Assembly: GCF_028369105.1 (NCBI RefSeq)
Contig: NZ_JAQNDO010000001.1
Coordinates: 10,696,501 to 10,760,500 of the forward strand
Direction of reading: 5' to 3'
DNA length: 64,000 nucleotides
DNA from: Polyangium mundeleinium
GTDB taxonomy: Bacteria > Myxococcota_A > Polyangia > Polyangiales > Polyangiaceae
Below are positions 1 to 11,189 of this stretch, one piece after another (within the stretch, counting starts at the first letter, position 1; every line of letters starts with the position of its first letter). Under the pieces are notes generated by a model. It did not search any database. It had not been told where the DNA came from and worked only from the letters and a program-made list of their open reading frames with translations. The translations under genes and the position numbers were made by a program.

Positions 1-926
1 TGGTCCTTCTGCCGCTCGCGATCGGCGGATGCTCGGGTCCGCCGCCTTCCTTCAAGGAGGCGGAGAACCTCGAAGCCCAAGCCAACTTCGAAGAGGCCGC
101 TCAGAAGTTCGAGCTCGTCTGCGCCGAAGGGCCGGCGAGCCCTGAATGCCAGCAGAGCAGCGCACGGGCCGCGGGCGCGCTCGGGACGGCCGCGACGAAG
201 GCCGTCGAGAAAAATGAATTCGGCAAGGCCGAGCGCCTGCTCCTCCGCGCCCTCGCCTCCGCGGACGAACCCACGGCCAAGGACATCGAGGCCCGCCTCG
301 GCAAGGAGGACCTGACCGAAGGCGTTCGCTTCGAGCAGGCCGCCGCCGATACGGACAAGGCGCGCGCGTTCGATACGATGAACGCGCTCGCCGCCGGAAG
401 CACGCCCGCCGCGGCGCTGGCGAAGGCTTGGGTCGAGAAAGAGCGACCGGGGCTGCTCGTGGCGCAGGTCAAAGCCGCGTGCAGTCCGGAGCATCAGGGC
501 TCGTGCGCCGAGACGTTCGAGAAACTCGAAGCGCTGCCCGAGAAGCCGCCCGGTGAAGGCGAGGCCAAAGCCGCTTACGACGCCGAGCAAAAGCGCACGG
601 AGAAGGCGCGCGCCGAGCTCGACAGGTTCGTCGCCGTCTTCGCGCAGCGGGGCAAGAAGGACCTGGCGTTCAACCTCTGCTTGGCCGAGAAGGCGAGCGA
701 GATCGATGCCGAGTTTCAGCGCATCCGCGCCTGCGAGGAAGACATCTACGCCGACGGCAAATCCGCCTACGAGCGGTTCGAGGCGCGGCAGACCGAGGAC
801 TCGCTCTTTCGCAGGCGCCTCGCGACGCTCGGTGATCCGGTCGCCATTGCGAGGTACGAGGCGCGCCAGAAGGGCGCCCTCGCGACGGGGGAGGATCCGA
901 AGAAGGCCGCGGGAGGTGCGAAATGA
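1..926 (+). CDS. Lipoprotein, 5'-truncated by the window edge
   Basis: The reading frame is already open at base 3 and starts inside a signal peptide: a hydrophobic run ending in the lipobox AIGGC, so only the first residues are missing. The mature part is helical and rich in Ala, Glu and Lys, with paired Cys residues. It resembles tetratricopeptide-like helical proteins, but no domain is certain. Its segment with KAACSPEHQGSC aligns with KAACKPDGTGSC in the next gene, so the two are paralogues. The stop overlaps the next start by ATGA, implying translational coupling. Function unknown; envelope location is inferred from the lipobox. Confidence 0.75.
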   Translation, partial: VLLPLAIGGCSGPPPSFKEAENLEAQANFEEAAQKFELVCAEGPASPECQQSSARAAGALGTAATKAVEKNEFGKAERLLLRALASADEPTAKDIEARLGKEDLTEGVRFEQAAADTDKARAFDTMNALAAGSTPAAALAKAWVEKERPGLLVAQVKAACSPEHQGSCAETFEKLEALPEKPPGEGEAKAAYDAEQKRTEKARAELDRFVAVFAQRGKKDLAFNLCLAEKASEIDAEFQRIRACEEDIYADGKSAYERFEARQTEDSLFRRRLATLGDPVAIARYEARQKGALATGEDPKKAAGGAK

Positions 927-1861
927 GCCGATCCATGGTGCAGGCCCTCGCCGTCCTCGCCCTCGCGCTCGCGGGCTGCGATGCGGCCAAGGAGCCGATG
1001 TCGAAAGCGAGAGAGGCCGAGGCGGCCGGCAAGGTCGCGGAGGCCAAGGCGCTTTATGCCGAGGTCTGCAAGGCCGCCGAGAGCTCGCCGTTTTGCCCCG
1101 TGGCGAAACAACGAATCGAGGCCCTCACGGTCCGGGAGGCGACCACGCTCGTCGCCGAAGGGCAATCCGGCAAAGCCAAGGAGCTGTCGGCGACGGTCAC
1201 GGATGCGCCGGCGAAACGCGCGTTCGAGGCGCTCGCAAAAACGCGGGCGATGAGCAGCGCGGCCGCGTTCGAGGAGGCGAACGCCTCGGCGGACAAGGCT
1301 GCGGCGCGGGCCAAGATGGAGGAGCTCGCCGGGCAAAGCTCGCCGGTCGCGGACAAGGCGAAGGAGTGGCTCACGAAGAATGGCCCGGCCCTCCTCCTCG
1401 ACGAGGTGAAAGCCGCGTGCAAGCCGGACGGCACCGGCTCCTGCGTCGATCTCGGCAAGAAAATCGCCAAGCTCTTCCCCACGAGCCCCGAGGCCAGCGA
1501 GGCGAAGGCGCTGGTCGACGCCGAATACAAGCGCCTCCATCCGCTCCTCAAGCAGGCCGAAGCGCTGCTCGTGCAACGGCTGGAGATTTCCAACTGGAAG
1601 AGCAAATACGACCTCTGCCTGAAGCAGGCGGAGCCCTCCCCGGGGGGCTACGAGATGCAGGTGTGCAAGACGGAGGTGGGCATTCCCGAGGACCGAGGGG
1701 ATCCCTTCAGCACGAGCTTCCTCGAAGGGGCGTGGAAGAAGAAGCTCACGGAGATCCACGATCCGGGCTGGGTGAAATCCCTCGAGGACCGGTGGGGGAA
1801 GATCGAAAGCGACGGGATCTACGATCCGGCGAGCTTGCCCAAGCCGGGCGAGTCGAAGTAG
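923..1861 (+). CDS. Lipoprotein, paralogue of the upstream gene
   Basis: 312 residues. The N-terminus MSRSMVQALAVLALALAGC is a short lipoprotein signal with lipobox LAGC at residue 19. The mature protein is a chain of charged helices with recurring AEA/KAK patterns and a few Cys pairs. The region around KAACKPDGTGSC and a later YDLCLKQAE match equivalent stretches of the preceding gene (KAACSPEHQGSC, FNLCLAEKA). It begins inside the previous gene's stop (ATGA). No enzyme motif is visible. A duplicated envelope helical-repeat lipoprotein is the most that can be said. Confidence 0.8.
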   Translation: MSRSMVQALAVLALALAGCDAAKEPMSKAREAEAAGKVAEAKALYAEVCKAAESSPFCPVAKQRIEALTVREATTLVAEGQSGKAKELSATVTDAPAKRAFEALAKTRAMSSAAAFEEANASADKAAARAKMEELAGQSSPVADKAKEWLTKNGPALLLDEVKAACKPDGTGSCVDLGKKIAKLFPTSPEASEAKALVDAEYKRLHPLLKQAEALLVQRLEISNWKSKYDLCLKQAEPSPGGYEMQVCKTEVGIPEDRGDPFSTSFLEGAWKKKLTEIHDPGWVKSLEDRWGKIESDGIYDPASLPKPGESK

Positions 1862-2033
1862 CCGTCGTCCCCCGCACATTTCGGCGATCGCACGCCCCCC
1901 CATTTTCTGTGATCAACGTGCCCCGGACCGGGCATGGTAGAGACGTGGCCACCGCTCTTGCCCATGTCCTCCCCGCGTTCGCCGCGCCTTGCGTGGCCGC
2001 CGGGCTCCGTTCGTCGAAACGGAGGGTGAGCGC

Positions 2034-2669
2034 GTGACCCTCGTCTCCGACCTGGACATCCTCTTCTCGGGCGCTGAAGTCTGCGACGCGGAAGAGCCTC
2101 GCACGGTCGAGGAGGGGTGGGCCAGGGGCGGCGAGGGCGGCGCGGAGAAGGCGCGGCTCCGGGGGATGGTCGACGCGCATTTCGACGCCGTGTACGTGGC
2201 GCTCCGGCGGCTCGGGGTGCCGGCGGCGGAGCTCGATGATTGCGCCCAGCAGGTGTTCGTCGTGGCGTCGGGGAAACTCGCGGCCATTCAGCCGGGGCGT
2301 GAGAAGGCGTTCTTGATGGGTACGGCCGTGCATGTCGCCTCGCACGCCAAGCGCGCGCAACGCCGGCGGCGCGAGGTCGCCGAGGCGGACGAGGTGGCGG
2401 ACGCACGGGCCGATGCAGGGCCTCGGCCGGACGAGATCGTGGAGCAACGGCGCCTGCGGGTGCTGCTCGACGAGGTGCTCGCGGCGATGCCGGAGGATCT
2501 CAGGACGGTGCTCGTGCTCTTCGAGCTCGAAGAGCTCACGATGCAGGAGATCAGCGGGGCGCTCGACTTGCCGATGGGCACGGTGGCGTCGCGGCTCCGG
2601 CGCGCGCGCGAGCTCTTTGCGAAGATCTCGGCGCGGGTCGTGGGGACCCAAGGAAGGGGGCGGCCGTGA
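2034..2669 (+). CDS. ECF-type RNA polymerase sigma factor
   Basis: About 211 residues. Region 2 is seen around DAHFDAVYVALRRLG through CAQQVF. Region 4 is seen as AAMPEDLRTVLVLFELEELT followed by the helix-turn-helix EISGALDLPMGTVASRLRRA, typical of sigma-70 region 4.2. A TTG 45 bases upstream is in frame, but GTG at 2034 has a GGAGGG ribosome site at the right distance, so it is preferred. The stop overlaps the next gene's GTG start (GTGA), so the two are translated together. That next protein is membrane-anchored with a cytoplasmic head and could be its anti-sigma partner; this is inferred from context. Confidence 0.88.
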   Translation: MTLVSDLDILFSGAEVCDAEEPRTVEEGWARGGEGGAEKARLRGMVDAHFDAVYVALRRLGVPAAELDDCAQQVFVVASGKLAAIQPGREKAFLMGTAVHVASHAKRAQRRRREVAEADEVADARADAGPRPDEIVEQRRLRVLLDEVLAAMPEDLRTVLVLFELEELTMQEISGALDLPMGTVASRLRRARELFAKISARVVGTQGRGRP

Positions 2670-3691
2670 GCGAGATGCGCAGGCTGCTCGACGAGAAGGG
2701 GGACGACGCGGCGACGGCGCTCCTGCGCTCGGCGCGGGCCGATCGGGCGCCGGCGGGCTCGAAGGCGCGGGCCCTCGCGGCGCTCGGAATCGAGCCGGCG
2801 CGCGGGGTGAAGGCCATCGAGATTCCGGCACGGGACATCAACGTGCCTCGCCTGGCGACCCCGATGCGGCCCGAGAGGCCCGCGCCTCGCCCGGCGCGGG
2901 CTGCGATGGCCGGCGCAAAGCGATCGGCGCAGGCGACGCCGCATGTGTTGTTCCAGAGCGTCCTCGGGCCGACCGGGAAGCCGGTTGGGTTTTTCCAAAA
3001 AGGACGGCTCGGCGCTGGGCTCGTGGCGGCGGCGCAGGTGGTGCTCGTCGGAATCACGCTCCTTTCGCAGCCCATGCATCGGCCCGAGGCCTCGAAGGGG
3101 CCCGCGGACGAGCCGCAGCAATACCCCGAGCTCCAGCTCGGCGCAGGGATCCCCGTGCCCGCGCCTCGCGCGGAGGCAAAGGGCCACGACGCGGAGCCCC
3201 ATCGCGTCGCGACGCCCGCGAATGCTCCGCGCGCCGTGCCGAATGCGGTCACGCCGCCGCTGAAGGTGGCCATGACGGACGAACCTCCCTCGTCCGAGGC
3301 CCCCCGCGCCCCCGAGGACGTGCCCCCGCAGATCGCCCGGGTGGAAAGCGCCGGCTCGCCCGAGGTGCTCCCGGCCAAACCCGAGACGCCGAGCGCCAGC
3401 GTGCGCCCGTTCGAGCAAGGGACCATGTCCCAGCCGAAGCGGATCGGCGGTCGGGATCCCGTGTACACGCGCGAGGCGCTCCAGGCCCGCGTCGAGGGCA
3501 CGGCCCTCTTGCAATGCGAGATCACGGCGACAGGCGCCACGAGGGATTGTCAGCTCCTGAAATCCTTGCCGCACATGGACGGCGAGCTGCTCGCGGCCGC
3601 GCGCACGTGGCGATTCTCGCCGGCGACGCAGGGCGGACAGCCCATCTCCGTGCGGTACGTCTCGAAGGTCAATCTCGTTCTGCCGAAGTGA
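2666..3691 (+). CDS. Membrane protein with TonB-type C-terminal domain; possible anti-sigma partner
   Basis: 341 residues: a hydrophilic N-terminal part (about 1-110), one membrane segment near 115-134 (LGAGLVAAAQVVLVGITLL), a Pro/Ala/Glu-rich linker, and a TonB C-terminal fold from about 255 to the end (VYTREALQARVEGTALLQCEITATG ... WRFSPATQGGQPISVRYVSKV, shown in parts). The start codon overlaps the sigma-factor stop. TonB C-domains contact outer-membrane receptors. Here the cytoplasmic head and sigma coupling suggest transfer of an envelope signal to the sigma factor. The head lacks an obvious zinc-binding anti-sigma motif, so that role is only inferred. Confidence 0.78.
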   Translation: MSEMRRLLDEKGDDAATALLRSARADRAPAGSKARALAALGIEPARGVKAIEIPARDINVPRLATPMRPERPAPRPARAAMAGAKRSAQATPHVLFQSVLGPTGKPVGFFQKGRLGAGLVAAAQVVLVGITLLSQPMHRPEASKGPADEPQQYPELQLGAGIPVPAPRAEAKGHDAEPHRVATPANAPRAVPNAVTPPLKVAMTDEPPSSEAPRAPEDVPPQIARVESAGSPEVLPAKPETPSASVRPFEQGTMSQPKRIGGRDPVYTREALQARVEGTALLQCEITATGATRDCQLLKSLPHMDGELLAAARTWRFSPATQGGQPISVRYVSKVNLVLPK

Positions 3692-3751
3692 ATCGGTCTT
3701 GAAATAGGGTTCTCCGGGACGCACCTCGCTCGTCCTGGAAAGGAGGCATTC

Positions 3752-4519
3752 GTGTTCGAATCGGCCATGGGCCGGTACGAGGGCGCTCGTCCGCACCTCG
3801 GCACCGGAGCTCTTCTCTCCATTGGCGCGCACGCGCTCGCGGCCGTCATCGTGTTCGCGATTCCCGGCAAAAAAGCCTCCTCGAACGAGGACGAGCCGGT
3901 CGTGGTGTTTCAGGTCCCGCCGAAGCCGGCGGCCTTGCTGGGATCTCCCGGCCCCGCGGCGCCCAAACCCCCGCAGGCCGCGCCGCCGAAGACGCCCCGG
4001 CCGAAGCGCCCGCAGGTCCCGATCCTGACGAACGAGCTGCCCCAGGTCGAGCCGACCGAACCCGAACCGGCGAACGAGCCGCCCGCCGCCGCGACCGGGG
4101 ACGGGGCGACGGCGCCGGACGGGACCGGCAATGGGGGTGATCCGAATGGCAAGCCCGACGGCGTCCTCGGCGGGGATCCGACCGGCACGGGGACCGCGAC
4201 GCCTCCGCCGGAGCCGCCGCCGACGAACACCACGTTGAGCTGGACCTCCGAGATGGGCCGCCCCGTCCTCCTCGCCGGCCCTGCGCAGCCGCCCTATCCG
4301 AGCGACGCGGCGCGCCAGCGGCTCGAAGGCACCGTCATCGCACAATGCGTCATCACCACCGAAGGCAGGCTGCGGGATTGCCGCATCCTCAAAGGGCACC
4401 CGTTCCTCGACCCCGCGGTGAACACGACGCTCGCGCAGCAGCGTTACAGCCCGATGATGTACGGCGGCCGGCCCGTCAGCGTGCGTTACATCCTCACGTT
4501 CAAATTCAAGCTGCAGTGA
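3752..4519 (+). CDS. TonB-like energy transducer
   Basis: 255 residues. The GTG start is preceded by AAGGAGG. A single N-terminal membrane anchor lies at about 17-38. A long Pro/Gly-rich periplasm-spanning region follows (about 50-160; PKPP, PPEPPP stretches). The C-terminal TonB domain (about 165-255) has YPSDAARQRLEGTVIAQCVI, a C-R-D-C-R pair and YSPMMYGGRPVSVRYILTF. It lies 60 bases after the previous gene and has the same C-terminal architecture, so the two are probably paralogous. ExbB and ExbD are not nearby. Confidence 0.85.
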   Translation: MFESAMGRYEGARPHLGTGALLSIGAHALAAVIVFAIPGKKASSNEDEPVVVFQVPPKPAALLGSPGPAAPKPPQAAPPKTPRPKRPQVPILTNELPQVEPTEPEPANEPPAAATGDGATAPDGTGNGGDPNGKPDGVLGGDPTGTGTATPPPEPPPTNTTLSWTSEMGRPVLLAGPAQPPYPSDAARQRLEGTVIAQCVITTEGRLRDCRILKGHPFLDPAVNTTLAQQRYSPMMYGGRPVSVRYILTFKFKLQ

Positions 4520-4575
4520 CGCGGCTTGGATCGAAAGGACTGATACACGGGCGATCCACCCTGGATCCCTTTTGA

Positions 4576-5709
<1,134 letters not shown>

Positions 5710-5726
5710 CGTTCTTCCCAGCGAGG

Positions 5727-6767
5727 ATGCGCGTGAACCGCCGCCGCATCGCCACGGGGTTCGCCCTCGTCACGCTCGTCGCCGCCGCCGGCATCGGCGC
5801 GTGGAAACGAGGCGGGGACGAACCCGCGCGCGCGGCCGAGACGACGGCCGAGACGCGCGGCGGCGACCCGAAAAGCGCGACTCGAAAAACCTCGGCGCCG
5901 CCTGTCCGACGCGCCGAGGCGAACGTCGACACCCGCGAAAAGAGCCCCTTCAAGGAAAAAGCCCGCTCGCTGCGCGGCACGGACGAGGACGGGGCCTTGC
6001 GCGTCGGGCCCGACGGATCCCTCCTCCTCGGTCCGGAGATCCTGCGCCTCTTCGATTACTACTTCACCACCGAGGGCGAGGAGAGCGACGAGACGATCCG
6101 CGCCCGGATCCTGGCAGCCATTCGCGAGCGGGCCTCTGGCCCGGCCGCGCTCCAGGCCGCGGCGCTGCTCGATCAGTATCTCGCGTATCGAAAAGACAAG
6201 GACGGCCTCGCGCTGCCGAAGGACGAGGAGGCCGATCCGACGGCGCGGCTCGAAGCGCTGAAGAAGCTCCGGCGCAAGCATTTCGGCGAGGAGACGGCGG
6301 ACGCGCTCTTCGGCGACGAGGAGCACGAGGGCGAGGTGGCCGCCGAAGCGAGCCGCATTCGTCAGGACGAAACGCTGACGGCGGACGAGCGGGAGCAAAG
6401 GGTCGCCGAGCTCGAAGCGAGCTTGCCAAAAGGGGCGCGCGAGGCGCGGGAAGCCGCGACGTTGCCGCTCCGCGCGCGCGCCGAGGCGGATGCGATGCGC
6501 GCGGAAGGGGCGACGGACGAGGACGTGTACACGAAGCGCGTCGAGACGCTCGGCGTGGAGGCGGCCGACAGGCTGACCGAGCTCGACGCGCAGCGCGCAG
6601 CGTGGAAAGCGCGGATCGAAGCATTCCGGAAGGAGCGCGACACGCTCGCCGCGAAGACGCAGGACGAGGCCGCGTTCAAGGCCGCCGAGCAAGCGCTGCT
6701 CGATCGCTCGTTCACGCCGCTCGAACAGCGCAGGGTGCGGGCGACCTTGGCCATGTCGAGCAAGTGA
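5727..6767 (+). CDS. lifO: Lipase-specific foldase (lipase secretion chaperone)
   Basis: 346 residues, starting 17 bases after the lipase stop, in the standard lipase-foldase order. An N-terminal membrane anchor (about 8-25) is followed by a variable Ala/Arg linker. SLRGTDEDG and RLFDYYFTT (about 107-115) match the conserved Lif motif RxxFDYxL(S/T)A. The remainder is long charged helices (RKHFGEETADALFGDEE and following) like those that wrap the lipase. Known role: periplasmic steric chaperone that folds the cognate lipase, held in the inner membrane. Confidence 0.9.
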   Translation: MRVNRRRIATGFALVTLVAAAGIGAWKRGGDEPARAAETTAETRGGDPKSATRKTSAPPVRRAEANVDTREKSPFKEKARSLRGTDEDGALRVGPDGSLLLGPEILRLFDYYFTTEGEESDETIRARILAAIRERASGPAALQAAALLDQYLAYRKDKDGLALPKDEEADPTARLEALKKLRRKHFGEETADALFGDEEHEGEVAAEASRIRQDETLTADEREQRVAELEASLPKGAREAREAATLPLRARAEADAMRAEGATDEDVYTKRVETLGVEAADRLTELDAQRAAWKARIEAFRKERDTLAAKTQDEAAFKAAEQALLDRSFTPLEQRRVRATLAMSSK

Positions 6768-6816
6768 ACGAAGCCGCACCTTGCGCGTCGGGTTCCGCGC
6801 TGGTACGCGAGCCGCG

Positions 6817-7617
6817 ATGCAAGGGCGTGTGCTCATCGTGGCTGGCTCGGACTCGGGCGGCGGGGCCGGTATCCAGGCGGATCTCAAGGCCGTGACGGCG
6901 CTCGGCGCGTTCGGGGCGACCGCAATCACGGCGCTCACCGCGCAGAACACGCGCGGCGTCTTCGGGGTGTTTCCGGTCCCGCCCGCGTTCCTCGCGCAGC
7001 AGATGAGCCTCGTGCTCGAGGACATCGGCGCCGACGCGATCAAGACCGGCATGCTGCATTCGGCCGAGGTGATCGACGTCGTCGCCGACGTGCACGAGCG
7101 CCTCGCGAAGGACGTCCCGCTCGTCGTCGATCCCGTGATGGTGGCCAAGGGCGGCGCGCCGCTCCTGCTCCCGGAGGCGCGGGAGGCGCTCATCGGCCGA
7201 CTTTTGCCGCGCGCGACGCTGATCACGCCGAACGTGCCGGAGGCCGAAGTCCTTGCTGGACAAACGATCGACTCCGTCTCCGCGATGCGTCGCGTGGCCT
7301 CCGCGCTGCTCGCGCTCGGGCCGAAGGCGGTGCTCTTGAAGGGCGGACACCTCGAAGGGGCGAAGGTCACGGACGTGCTCGTCACGGCTTCGGGAGAACG
7401 GCTCTTCGAGGACGATCGCATCGAGACCACCTCGACGCACGGGACGGGATGCACGCTCGCCTCGGCGATCGCCGCGGGGATCGCGCAGGGGCTCGGGATG
7501 GAAGCGGCCATCACGCGGGCGCGGCGGTACCTCCGGCTCGCGATCCTGAAGGCGCCGGGCCTCGGGCACGGGCACGGGCCTTTGAATCACGCGGTGACGG
7601 TCGCGCCCTTCGACTGA
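6817..7617 (+). CDS. thiD: Hydroxymethylpyrimidine/phosphomethylpyrimidine kinase
   Basis: 266 residues, full family length. N-terminal VLIVAGSDSGGGAGIQADLK is the ThiD signature. DPVMVAKGG, TPNVPEAEVL, LLKGGHLEG and the anion-hole STHGTGCTLASAIAA follow in the expected order, ending with the family's GHGHGPLNH. It phosphorylates HMP and then HMP-phosphate in thiamine pyrophosphate synthesis in the cytoplasm. The ATG at 6817 is chosen because the homologous part starts there. No other thi gene and no obvious TPP riboswitch is adjacent. Its stop abuts the convergent downstream gene. Confidence 0.93.
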   Translation: MQGRVLIVAGSDSGGGAGIQADLKAVTALGAFGATAITALTAQNTRGVFGVFPVPPAFLAQQMSLVLEDIGADAIKTGMLHSAEVIDVVADVHERLAKDVPLVVDPVMVAKGGAPLLLPEAREALIGRLLPRATLITPNVPEAEVLAGQTIDSVSAMRRVASALLALGPKAVLLKGGHLEGAKVTDVLVTASGERLFEDDRIETTSTHGTGCTLASAIAAGIAQGLGMEAAITRARRYLRLAILKAPGLGHGHGPLNHAVTVAPFD

Positions 7618-8505
7618 CTATTCGGGGATCGGCGGCTCCGAGAAGCAGCCGATGGTCGTGTCGATCCGGAAGTTCGATTCGCTCGTGTGCCGCTCGGCGA
7701 AGAAGAAATCGAGCGGGTAGGTCTTGCCCTTCTCGATGCCGAGCTCGGCCGCGCGCTCGTCGAGGTTCACCGTCGAGGTCTGCGCGCCGTGCACGCCCCC
7801 GAGGTCGATCACCTTCTTCCCGTTGATGAACGTGAAGAGGTCGTCGTCGCCCGTGAACGTGAAGACCTCGCCGCCCTCGTAAATGAACTGCGTCCGCAGC
7901 TCGAGGGTGAAGTGGTAGTTGTGGGTCTGGAACTCGTCGCCGAAGCCCTGGCCGTCAATGGGAAAAAACGCCGAGTTGGAGTACGTATACACCCCTCCCC
8001 CCGCGGCCATGAGCGGGATCTCGACCGGAATCGCGATGTTCACGCCCTCGACGTCGTTGAACCACTGATCGAAATTGGCTTTGCCCGTGGTCGTCGACGT
8101 CGTGGGGTTGCCCGCATAGACGGGTTTTCCGTCCGCGCCCAGCTCGTTCGTGACGATGCCCTTGTCGTCGCCGAGGAAATCCTCGAAATCCGGGTGCGCG
8201 ATCTGGAAATCGCGCACGGTGGCCTTGAGGATGGGATTGCAGTTCGGATCGCCGCCGCCCGCGCCTCCACCCGCGCCGCCGACGCCCGAGGGGAAGAGCT
8301 CGCCGCCCTCCCCGCCCATGCCGCCCTGGCCCACGCCGCCTTGCCCCGAACCGCCGGCGCCGCTGCCGCCGGCGCCCGAACCGCCGGGGCCACCCGTGGC
8401 GCCGGTGCCGCTGTCCCCGCACGCGGTCGCCGCGCCGAGGAGGCCCATCATCCCAAGGACGAGCGCGAAGCGCCCCATCCGGCCCGCGTGTCGTGTCTTC
8501 ATCAT
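7618..8505 (-). CDS. Fibro-slime domain lipoprotein
   Basis: About 295 residues. A signal peptide with lipobox near GAATAC is followed by a Gly/Ser linker (repeated GGSGAGG and GGVGQGG, about 33-85). A compact domain then has [71 protein letters not shown] and [19 protein letters not shown] (shown in pieces). This pattern is the fibro-slime domain, a PA14-like fold of surface proteins. The linker-plus-anchor design suggests surface display. Ligand unknown. It is convergent with thiD with no gap. Confidence 0.85.
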   Translation of the reverse strand: MMKTRHAGRMGRFALVLGMMGLLGAATACGDSGTGATGGPGGSGAGGSGAGGSGQGGVGQGGMGGEGGELFPSGVGGAGGGAGGGDPNCNPILKATVRDFQIAHPDFEDFLGDDKGIVTNELGADGKPVYAGNPTTSTTTGKANFDQWFNDVEGVNIAIPVEIPLMAAGGGVYTYSNSAFFPIDGQGFGDEFQTHNYHFTLELRTQFIYEGGEVFTFTGDDDLFTFINGKKVIDLGGVHGAQTSTVNLDERAAELGIEKGKTYPLDFFFAERHTSESNFRIDTTIGCFSEPPIPE

Positions 8506-8578
8506 GGCGGGGATGGTATCCGCGCTTCGCGGGCCCTGTCACGCCGGAGCACGCGCGGACGCCGTGCTCTTCCCGAGC

Positions 8579-9236
<658 letters not shown>

Positions 9237-9238
<2 letters not shown>

Positions 9239-9284
9239 GGGCGTATCTTGGTGCGGAAGGCTCCGCACGGCAAGATACGCCCAT
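9237..9284. terminator. Near-perfect hairpin between serpin and msrA
   Basis: A 14-bp perfect inverted repeat (ATGGGCGTATCTTG at 9237-9250 and its complement at 9271-9284) continues after a 2-base bulge into a 7-bp stem (GTGCGGA/TCCGCAC) closed by AGGC. It lies 15 bases after the serpin stop and runs into the msrA start codon. No T-run follows on either strand, so it could be a terminator for serpin, an mRNA structure controlling msrA translation, or both. Confidence 0.7.
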
Positions 9285-9299
9285 CCGTCGGGGTTTTGA

Positions 9300-10610
9300 T
9301 CAGCTCGGGTCGACCACGCGACCCACGAAGAGCACGGACTTCGTCGCGATGTCGCGGATGAAGAACAGGAACGGCTTGTCGAACGTGATCGCCGCGGGCT
9401 CGGGCGCGCTCGTCTCGCCCACGATGACCGCGGTCGCCGCCGCGGCCTCGGTCCCCGCCTCGTTCACCCCGACGAACGCCTGGTGAATCACGTCCGAGAT
9501 GAAGAGCCCGCCCTTCCCATTGATGCCCGAGAGATCGGCTTCGCCCGTGAACGCGACGCCCATGCCGAGGGTCTTCAGTTGCTCGACCAGGCTGAACTTC
9601 GACTCGAACTTGAATCGCGGCATCCGCGTATCGACCGAGTGCTCGGAGAGAGCACCGACGACCTCCTTCAGGCGGGCCGCGTCGAAGCTCCCCTCGAACG
9701 CGTCGAGATCGTCCGGCAGCACGAGCACCATCGAGAGCTCGTTGCCGTCGTACGGCAGCTCCAGGGCCGCGTAATCCGCGCCCTGCGCGTAAGGCGCCTC
9801 GACGTAACCCTGCATCATGGGCACGGAGACCGAGCCGCCGTCGCCCGTCGTGAACGAGGCATCCTGCGTGTTCTCCTCCTCGAACGGCGTCCGCCAGGCC
9901 GCATTGAAGTACACGGCGTTCGTCAGCACGAGCCGCGTGCTCGCGTCGATCGATCCCTCCGCGAGGATGTCCTTGATCTTGCCCTCGGTCTTCTTCTCGA
10001 CCCAGCCGTTGATCAGCGAGCGGGCCTCCTCCGTCCCCTCGACGTAATCGACGACGTTCATGCCGGCGCCGTAATTGAGGCCGAGCACGTCGAGGAACGC
10101 CGTCTCGAAGGGAAACCCGACCTGGCCCCAAACCGCGTTCGCGACGTTGAGCCGGAAGCCCTGGCCGTCCGAGCCCTTCGCGTCCTTGCCGCGGCTCGCG
10201 AGCGCGAGGTCGAGCTTGTTGAACGCCGGATGGAGCTCTGCCTGCGGCAAGGTGAAGTGCAGCGCCTTCGCCATGTCCGTCTCGGTTTGCCCGCGCGCGC
10301 CGGCCCAGGTCATCGCGAGCGCGCTGGAGATCGAGTGCGGGGAATAGAAGAGGTTGCCGGGCTCGCTGCGGAGGTTCTTGTAGATGTCGAGCGCGAACGC
10401 CGTGTTGCCATCGACGAGCGCGGTGAGGTGGTCGCTCGGCACATTCGGGTTCGTGATCCGCTGCGCGCCGGAAGTCACGACACAGCCGGGGGTGTTCGCG
10501 TCGTGGCAATCACCGGTATCCACGGCCCCGGGGGGCTCGGGCGGCGCAGACGAGCTGCAAGCAAGGGCGGAGAAGGAGAGAACCAGGGAAAGAAGAGGGA
10601 GCGTTCGCAT
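9300..10610 (-). CDS. Serpin-family protease inhibitor, lipoprotein
   Basis: 436 residues. Signal with lipobox LACS (Cys18) and a short linker, then a complete serpin fold: [67 protein letters not shown] and the C-terminal [19 protein letters not shown]. The reactive-loop hinge [13 protein letters not shown] has the small residues needed for loop insertion, so it should be inhibitory. Counting 17 residues from the hinge Glu puts the scissile bond near Thr-Ser in GETSAP. Target protease unknown; probably acts at the cell surface. A bulky P1 is absent, suggesting a target unlike trypsin or chymotrypsin. Confidence 0.9.
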   Translation of the reverse strand: MRTLPLLSLVLSFSALACSSSAPPEPPGAVDTGDCHDANTPGCVVTSGAQRITNPNVPSDHLTALVDGNTAFALDIYKNLRSEPGNLFYSPHSISSALAMTWAGARGQTETDMAKALHFTLPQAELHPAFNKLDLALASRGKDAKGSDGQGFRLNVANAVWGQVGFPFETAFLDVLGLNYGAGMNVVDYVEGTEEARSLINGWVEKKTEGKIKDILAEGSIDASTRLVLTNAVYFNAAWRTPFEEENTQDASFTTGDGGSVSVPMMQGYVEAPYAQGADYAALELPYDGNELSMVLVLPDDLDAFEGSFDAARLKEVVGALSEHSVDTRMPRFKFESKFSLVEQLKTLGMGVAFTGEADLSGINGKGGLFISDVIHQAFVGVNEAGTEAAAATAVIVGETSAPEPAAITFDKPFLFFIRDIATKSVLFVGRVVDPS

Positions 10611-11189
10611 GCTGGGGCCTCAAAGCAATCGGCGTGCCGCAGGCCGTTCTCCGTGATTCCATCGCGCTCGCGCCGAGAGCACGGCAGTGGTGTCGGTGGG
10701 CGGCTCAGGGTGGCACGGGGCGTCGCCGAAGCCCCAGATCCTCGGCCTGCATCGAGGGCAGAGGGGAGGCGCCATGCGCGGCCGGGCGCTCGCTACCTCG
10801 CAGGCCGAGGCGAGGAAATGATCGGCCCTGAAAAACATACAGCCCCGGGCTCCCCATGAGCCCCGGGGCCGGATCGCCGAGCGGGAACAATCGCGATCGA
10901 TGTCATGGAAGCCCGCCCCGCGCGTCTCGTCAACTCGATTTCGACCAATGCAATTCTTTTGGTTCGAGGTTCGCCTTCGCTTATCGCCCCGGGCGGAGCG
11001 CGCCCGAACAGCTTCGAACCTTCGCGCAGCGCGGCATGCATTCGTGTGCGTGTCATGAATCGCGTCGGCGCTTCGGCGCCGCGTCGACGCGCCGCCGCGG
11101 GTGGTCATTCCAGGGCGCAGGCCCCATCCGACGAAGCACGATACGAGCATCGCGTGGGAAGGCCCGACCCTGGTAAGGTGGGGGCTCCC
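10611..11189. other. 579-bp intergenic region with one GC hairpin
   Basis: Divergent spacer between the serpin (minus strand) and the next plus-strand gene, so it should hold both promoters. No coding sequence with convincing composition was seen. A strong GC hairpin lies at 10842-10869 (GCCCCGGGCTC paired with GAGCCCCGGGGC with one bulged base, loop CCCAT); no T-run follows. Confidence 0.4.

Noticed and set aside
6768-6816. TPP riboswitch ahead of thiD
   Set aside because: The 49 bases between lifO and thiD lack the thi-box core and are too short.
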